NCBI GenBank assembly: GCA_963773875.1
Contig: CAVZCV010000019.1
Coordinates: 62,001-126,000 of the forward strand
Origin: CAVTYH01 sp963773875
GTDB taxonomy: Bacteria > Planctomycetota > Planctomycetia > Pirellulales > JADZDJ01
Direction: 5' to 3'
Length of the DNA: 64,000 bases
In this document: in pieces, positions 59,125 through 64,000 of the stretch
Layout of the letters: each line of letters opens with the position of its first letter
Position numbering within the stretch: position 1 is the stretch's first letter
Translations under genes and position numbers: made by a program
Notes under the pieces: generated by a model
Told to the model about the DNA's origin: nothing
The model's database searches: none
What the model saw: the letters and a program-made list of their open reading frames with translations, nothing else

Positions 59125-62100
59125 TTAGCGTGCAATTCCCGTTCCTGCTGCGGGTTGCGTTGCCGGGCGTGTCGAATTTGTGGTCCCGATTTGGCTCGCG
59201 TTGAAGGAATGCGCGCTGGGAATGTATGTCCGACGTGTAAGTGGCCAATACTGAATTTCGCCCGCTCGCAGTTGCTCCGGCTTGGCGCCCGGTCGTTCCT
59301 GACGAAAGAGCTGCGCATCGGACCTGCCATCGCCGCGCAGAATGAGCATGCCTTTGGCCTCGGAATACGAAAGGCCGGCCGCCTCGGCCGTGAACATCTC
59401 GCCGGTTTCTCCCTGGCCCTCGGTTCGAGTGTTGCCGCGGGCGTCCATTTCCATTGGGCTGCGGCCGCCGTTGACACGCGGGCCGGCTTCACTGACGGTC
59501 ATCTGATCGCAGCTCAATAGCATGCATTGTGGCGCGATGCCATGCGGGTCATCTGGATCGAGACGTGCATCCCATGCTCCAACCGGCCCGTAGAGACTGC
59601 GAACCTGATCGTTGAATGTCAGCTGCCGGCGGCCGAGCACGTTGCCAGTAATACCGTTTTGGAACTGCACATCGAGATAATAAATTTGCGGCGTCACGGG
59701 CTTGGATGCTGCTGCCGCGCCGGTTGCAACAGGAAGGGCGGTGATCGGATTTCCTGCCCTGCCTGTCGTTCGGTTCGCCAAAGTCGCTTGCGGTGTCAGC
59801 AGCGCTGAGGGGGATCCCAATCGCCAACTATATAGCCGGCCGGGACCTTGGCTCGACATTGCTCCGGTAATGCCGCTCACCACGAGATCGCGAAGCTGCA
59901 TTTGCTCCAGCGCAGCCGGATGACCATCGATCAGTTCGCGATTTTCCAGTTGCACATCGCCGTGGCACTTCATTTGTTCCATTTGCCGCCGCTCGGCGGT
60001 TTGTGGGCCGGGGCGTAAATCGGCGAAGTTAACCGGTTCGTGCAGCGTGACTTCCAACGACGGAGTGCGCACGGTTTGTGTCAATTGACTGCGCCGGCCA
60101 TCGTCTTCGATCCGATTGCCCACTCGGTGGCTGACGACGTCGCCTTCGTAGAGCGCGGTGCGTCCGTCGAACGTCATCTTGTCTCGCCAATCGATGTCCA
60201 TCGGCCCATCGACGGAAAAAGCGTCTGACGGCGCGGCTGCGTTGGCGTCGGGCTGCGCCGCGGGTTTCGCGGAAGCGCGGGCGCCGGTCCATGTCATCCG
60301 GCCAGCGCCGTTGATCCAGAGTCGACTTTCCGGCCGGTTGAGTTGGATGGCCGATCCGAACATCATCAGGCCCTGTGCGCCGATTTGGCCCGGATGGCCT
60401 TGTACCGCAATTTCGGCGTCCGGGGCATGCAGCACTGTGATCTGATCGCCGACGAGTTGCAGCGGCGGCTGTGTATCATCAGGACCCGGCGTCTGGATGA
60501 ACTCCACATCATCCTTGAGCACGACGTCTTCGACTTGAGCCTGGCGCCCGCTCGTGAGCCACGCCTCAAGGAGCCCGCCACGTTTAATTTCGTAATGTGC
60601 TTGCGGTGCGCCTGAATTGCGGGGCGCAAGCGGCGATCTCTGAGGCGTCGATGGGCGACTGCTGCTGGGCGGCGCTGGCCCGTTGTCGGCAGCAATTTGG
60701 TTGACTTGCGAACCCAAGGCCGGTTCGCGGAACCACGCATTCATTCGTTTGACGTGTCCGCTCAGCTGTGGCGAGTCAATATTCACGCCGCCGTCAGCGA
60801 ACATTTTTACGGGGCGAATCCACGTCAATGCATCGCCAGTGCCGCCCGAGGAATTGCCAGTTCGGCGTCGCTGCGGCTGCGCAGTACGCTGAGCCACGGG
60901 AACTTCGTACAGCCAAACATGAATTTCATCGGCCGACAGGCTGCCGCGGTCCGCATAGCTCGCCCATGCGCTGCCGGTAAGTGAGATGACATGATTTTGG
61001 TCCTGCGGCAACATTGTTAGCTTCTTCGCCCAGCGCGCTTGGAATCGCTGCTCCGGGTTATCGCGCGACGCGGCAGTTAGCCAGCCGGGTCCATCGGAAT
61101 CCAAGTAGCCGAGCCAGGCTCCGTCCGGTCCCGGTTCATACACAAATGATTTGGCATGCGCTTCGTTCGATTCCTGATGCAGCTCGACTTCATCGCTGGA
61201 TTGCATTCCCATACGGCCGGTGACAATGTCGTACTGCAAAGTTTGAGCGCGAGCATCGACATTTCGGGACGGCGCATGGACGACGACCGGAATGCCTTTG
61301 GCTTCAAATCGCCTTGGTTCCAATTGCGGCATCGCCTGTGGTTTGGCGGCCGATTTTTTCGTCTGGTCCGGCTTCCCATTGGGTGCGCCGGCAGACTCTT
61401 TCGGAGCGAAAAAAATCGAAAGCAACTCACAATTCATTTGATCGCCTTGTCCACCCAGCGGATTTGGCCGTCGCACATCGACGGCATCGTGGAAGGTGGC
61501 GATGTAGGCGATCAGATCGAACTGAAACGGCCCTTGGCAGCGAACTTCCACCGGCAGCTGACGTGTTTTCAAACTATTCGGTTGTGGTTGTGCGGTCGTG
61601 GCGTCGGCTGTTACGGCGCGGCTGCGGTCGCCCGGCATGAAGCCCGAGGAGCCGGGCTGCAAATGCATTTCAACTTCGGTTGCCAGTTCGAACGATTGCA
61701 ATCCGCCAATGCTCGGCCCGCGGGTCTTCGCACCGTTATCCGGGCCGGGCAGCATTTCAATTTTCATGTTGCGGCCGTGGCCGTAGCTGGGGCCAAAGCG
61801 AAAATCGACTTCATTGGGCGTGAAGATGGTTGTGTCTTTCATCTGCACGTCGTGGGTGGTCACTAGCAAATCGTCGCTGCCATCCGGCTTTGTGGCCGCG
61901 CTGCGAATCGTGATCGGTCCATCGAGCCGTCCGCCCAGCAATTTGCCGAGTTTGCCGCGGCTGAGATCGACTTCACCGTCGAATTGCAAAAGCGCACCGT
62001 GAGGATTTTGCAAGATGATTACGCGGTGTGTTGAATTCGCCGCCTCGGCATCGCCGTCAGGCAAATAGATAACGGTACACGGCGTGACTTGCACACGGCC

Positions 62101-62394
62101 ATCGGGCAACGTGGTGTACTCTTTGAGCAACACTTTCGAAGTGTCGCTTTCCAGGATAATCGGATTTTCGAGCTCCCAAGAACCTTGCTGAAAAAACCGC
62201 GAATAACCGCCTAACCGGCTTTGGCCTTGCTGTTTGCGCGCCGCTTCCAAACGACTTTGCGACACTTGTGCCACGCGCTTCGACGTATCGATACGCGGCT
62301 CGATCAGCGGCACCGCAATCAGGCGATACACGATAAACGCCGCCAGCACGGCGACGAAGCTGAGGGCAGTGCGTTTAAAGCGGGTGACCATCAA
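59125..62394 (-). CDS. Very large LptC/OstA-like envelope protein
   Basis: A 1089-aa single-pass protein of the planctomycete envelope. One N-terminal membrane helix (RTALSFVAVLAAFIVYRLIA) precedes a long periplasmic beta-rich chain. Early segments (IILESDTSKVLLKEYTTLPD, CTVIYLPDGD) and repeats of 'VRVQ..' strand patterns recall LptC/LptA beta-jellyroll modules, and the later half has LTMLPQDQNHVISLTGSAW, HVKRMNAWF and long Ala/Pro/Gln linkers. It directly follows kdsC (gap 60 bp) and kdsD on the same strand. In proteobacteria lptC follows kdsC in the same order, so transport of lipopolysaccharide or a related lipid is likely. It is about five times larger than ordinary LptC. Confidence 0.7.
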   Translation of the reverse strand: MMVTRFKRTALSFVAVLAAFIVYRLIAVPLIEPRIDTSKRVAQVSQSRLEAARKQQGQSRLGGYSRFFQQGSWELENPIILESDTSKVLLKEYTTLPDGRVQVTPCTVIYLPDGDAEAANSTHRVIILQNPHGALLQFDGEVDLSRGKLGKLLGGRLDGPITIRSAATKPDGSDDLLVTTHDVQMKDTTIFTPNEVDFRFGPSYGHGRNMKIEMLPGPDNGAKTRGPSIGGLQSFELATEVEMHLQPGSSGFMPGDRSRAVTADATTAQPQPNSLKTRQLPVEVRCQGPFQFDLIAYIATFHDAVDVRRPNPLGGQGDQMNCELLSIFFAPKESAGAPNGKPDQTKKSAAKPQAMPQLEPRRFEAKGIPVVVHAPSRNVDARAQTLQYDIVTGRMGMQSSDEVELHQESNEAHAKSFVYEPGPDGAWLGYLDSDGPGWLTAASRDNPEQRFQARWAKKLTMLPQDQNHVISLTGSAWASYADRGSLSADEIHVWLYEVPVAQRTAQPQRRRTGNSSGGTGDALTWIRPVKMFADGGVNIDSPQLSGHVKRMNAWFREPALGSQVNQIAADNGPAPPSSSRPSTPQRSPLAPRNSGAPQAHYEIKRGGLLEAWLTSGRQAQVEDVVLKDDVEFIQTPGPDDTQPPLQLVGDQITVLHAPDAEIAVQGHPGQIGAQGLMMFGSAIQLNRPESRLWINGAGRMTWTGARASAKPAAQPDANAAAPSDAFSVDGPMDIDWRDKMTFDGRTALYEGDVVSHRVGNRIEDDGRRSQLTQTVRTPSLEVTLHEPVNFADLRPGPQTAERRQMEQMKCHGDVQLENRELIDGHPAALEQMQLRDLVVSGITGAMSSQGPGRLYSWRLGSPSALLTPQATLANRTTGRAGNPITALPVATGAAAASKPVTPQIYYLDVQFQNGITGNVLGRRQLTFNDQVRSLYGPVGAWDARLDPDDPHGIAPQCMLLSCDQMTVSEAGPRVNGGRSPMEMDARGNTRTEGQGETGEMFTAEAAGLSYSEAKGMLILRGDGRSDAQLFRQERPGAKPEQLRAGEIQYWPLTRRTYIPSAHSFNASQIGTTNSTRPATQPAAGTGIAR

Positions 62395-62454
62395 GCGCTG
62401 GAAAGTTTGGATCCATGGGCCAGTCGCACACCAAGCCGCGAGCGGCTGAAGACA

Positions 62455-62976
62455 CTATGCACCGTATTTCTGGAGCACATCGTCCCAGCGGCCTTGGGCT
62501 TTCAGGATCAGTTCAATCACCTCGCGCAGAGCACCGCGGCCGCCTTGAGCTTTGGTGATGTAATGAGCTAGCCGCTGCAAATCTTCTGAGCCGTCGCCTA
62601 CGACTGCGGCGAGTCCGACATAACGCAACACCGGCAAATCGGGCAGATCGTCGCCGACGAAGCAAACCTGTTCCGGCTTCAGGCGGCGCTCCGCAATAAT
62701 TTGCTTGACCGCTTGCAGTTTGTCTTCCACCCCCTGGCGAACCAGATCAACACCAAGTTCTGCAGCACGAAGTTGGACGATGTGCGATGCACGACCGGTG
62801 ACCAAACCAAAGTGATGCCCAACGCGCTGCCAGATTTTTACGCCCAGCCCATCGCGAATGTGGAAGCGTTTGATTTCAATGCCTTGGTTGTCGAAGATCA
62901 CACCTCCGTCGGTGAGCACTCCGTCGACATCGGACAGCAATAGTTCGATCGACTTGGCGCGGGCAGTAACATCCAT
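62455..62976 (-). CDS. kdsC: 3-deoxy-D-manno-octulosonate 8-phosphate phosphatase KdsC
   Basis: HAD-family phosphatase of 173 aa that removes phosphate from Kdo8P. The catalytic motif LLLSDVDGVLTDG is complete, the second motif is VTGRAS, and CFVGDDLPDLPVL is motif III. The usual KdsC insert-free short form fits. ATG 62976 starts the chain. It sits between kdsD and the LptC-like gene in one transcription unit, giving Kdo for lipopolysaccharide. Confidence 0.93.
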   Translation of the reverse strand: MDVTARAKSIELLLSDVDGVLTDGGVIFDNQGIEIKRFHIRDGLGVKIWQRVGHHFGLVTGRASHIVQLRAAELGVDLVRQGVEDKLQAVKQIIAERRLKPEQVCFVGDDLPDLPVLRYVGLAAVVGDGSEDLQRLAHYITKAQGGRGALREVIELILKAQGRWDDVLQKYGA

Positions 62977-63100
62977 GTCGTGCTAGCTGGTTAGAATTTC
63001 ACAAACAGATTTACAAATCCCTGCCGCTTGCGCTTATTGTACGTAAGTTGTGCGGTGCCTTGATGCTGAAACGGTGGAATTGCAACTTCCGCGCCACCGC

Positions 63101-64000
63101 CTACGAACCGTTCGTCTGCCTTGAAAATACCAAACTTTTTGGTCGCGGCACTACGGTCGTGTTTCCCGATTGTGCTGCAATTACCGCTGCGCCGCCTTCG
63201 GGATAGAGCCCGACAATATCGGTAATATCGAGCAAGCCAACGGGTCGGCCAGCGGTATCAATTACGGGCAATTCGCTCAATCGTCGCTCTGCCATGATGG
63301 CCACGGCGTCGTTCATCATCGAGCCCTGCGGCACCGTCGTGGGATGCTCGGTCATTACGCGGCGAATGGGGCCGTCGAGCAAGCCGTCGCGGCGACTTTC
63401 GAAGAGCCGTGCCAGATCACTGTCGGTGAAGATTCCGCGCAAGCCGCCGTCGTGATCGACAATCATGATTGCACCGGTGCGGCGAGCGGGCAGCCGCGCT
63501 TCGATCAGCACTTCGCGGAGCACGCGAGAGCAAGGCGCGACGCGACAATCGCTTAAAGGTCGCATGAATTCTTCGACACGCGCCAGTTGGCGGCCCAAAC
63601 TGCCGCCGGGATGGAAGCGAGCGAAATCGTCGCGGCTGAAACCCCGCATGCGGCTGGCGACAAGCGCCAGGGCATCGCCCACGGCCAGCATTGCGGTGGT
63701 GCTGGTGCTTGGCGCGAGGCCCAACGAGCATGCTTCCTGAAGTGGACCCAGTGCGATGGTAACGGTCGCACCGCGTTCTAATTTGCTTCGCACGCGACCG
63801 GTAATGGCAATCAGCGGTGTGCCGATTTGCTTGATCGATGGGAGGAGTCGTACAACTTCCTCCGTCTCTCCGCTTTGCGAGAGCATGAGCACGACATCAT
63901 CGCCGTGGATCCGTCCGAGATCGCCGTGGATGGCTTCCGCCGGATGCAAATAATGACTGCGTGTGCCGGTGGACGCCAACGTGGCCGCAATTTTTTGGCC
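63101..64000 (-). CDS. kdsD: D-arabinose 5-phosphate isomerase KdsD (5' partial)
   Basis: SIS-domain sugar isomerase with two CBS domains; only the last 300 or so residues are in the window, the start lies beyond 64000. SIS motifs LSQSGETEEVVRLLP and GLAPSTSTTAMLAVGDAL are seen, followed by the FHPGGSLGRQL junction and CBS repeats (GIFTDSDLARLFE, DAVAIMAERRLSELPVI). It converts ribulose 5-phosphate to arabinose 5-phosphate, the first Kdo step, and leads into kdsC 125 bp downstream. Confidence 0.92.
   Translation of the reverse strand, partial: GQKIAATLASTGTRSHYLHPAEAIHGDLGRIHGDDVVLMLSQSGETEEVVRLLPSIKQIGTPLIAITGRVRSKLERGATVTIALGPLQEACSLGLAPSTSTTAMLAVGDALALVASRMRGFSRDDFARFHPGGSLGRQLARVEEFMRPLSDCRVAPCSRVLREVLIEARLPARRTGAIMIVDHDGGLRGIFTDSDLARLFESRRDGLLDGPIRRVMTEHPTTVPQGSMMNDAVAIMAERRLSELPVIDTAGRPVGLLDITDIVGLYPEGGAAVIAAQSGNTTVVPRPKSLVFSRQTNGS

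Noticed and set aside
1..64000. CRISPR arrays, tRNAs, rRNAs, prophage or intact insertion sequences
   Set aside because: No regularly spaced repeats, no T-loop-like GTTCGAATCC blocks with a cloverleaf, and no transposase or integrase frames were found on either strand.

Overview
The window looks like a planctomycete chromosome (order Pirellulales or a relative; genus not resolvable). The evidence is the DUF1549/DUF1501 secreted protein pair, a DUF1559 prepilin-like protein, a PEP-CTERM protein, a TadG-type protein with a VWA domain, a very large LptC-like protein in a kds locus, and several proteins carrying the 'QFSxxxxL' planctomycete membrane-start motif. No rRNA, tRNA, CRISPR array, intact insertion sequence or prophage was seen. 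Gene content is mostly housekeeping and transport.

Layout. 0-4.6 kb: 5'-truncated hrpB helicase and a TadG/VWA protein. 4.6-7.7 kb: NitT/TauT-type ABC ATPase and double permease without a binding protein. 7.8-14.1 kb: CusA/CusB-type metal efflux operon led by a small secreted Cys-rich protein. 14.3-19.5 kb: Nudix hydrolase and Lhr helicase. 19.5-22.3 kb: repeat-rich accessory strip with REP-like palindromes and a tandem pair of ankyrin lipoprotein genes, one decayed. 22.3-30.4 kb: small membrane protein, quinone reductase-like MDR enzyme, DUF1549 and DUF1501 pair, mscL, a YYAPTTA-repeat secreted protein behind a sigma-54-like promoter, and a CtBP-like dehydrogenase. 30.4-32.4 kb: a sigma-70 promoter, a cobalamin riboswitch, a DUF1559 pseudopilin and a PEP-CTERM protein, which form the most interesting unit here. 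32.4-45.7 kb: agmatine deiminase, nucleoside hydrolase, glycogen synthase, ECF sigma/anti-sigma, aminotransferase, 27-residue Lys-rich peptide, DEAD-box helicase, secretin-like protein, iron-type binding lipoprotein and DUF488, and a gluzincin-like peptidase. 45.8-54.2 kb: glyA, GlnPQ-like amino-acid transporter, and two adjacent membrane GTPases. 54.2-64 kb: a possible orphan small RNA, the primary sigma factor, an SDR epimerase, pterin dehydratase, and the kdsD-kdsC-LptC-like operon for lipid A-Kdo outer-membrane biogenesis.

A pervasive oddity is that about 25 single-base frameshifts interrupt otherwise well-conserved genes, including the essential glyA. In most cases adding or removing one base restores a canonical motif. 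I therefore read most of them as base-level sequence errors rather than gene decay, and I annotate the joined genes. The exception is the second ankyrin copy, which also has a stop and a deletion and is a real pseudogene.

Two non-coding observations stand out. A roughly 85-95 bp element bounded by the inverted repeat AGTGAAATAAC/GTTATTTCACT occurs twice, each time upstream of a minus-strand gene. A compact minus-strand unit near 54.3-54.6 kb has its own extended -10 promoter, hairpins and terminator but no convincing protein.
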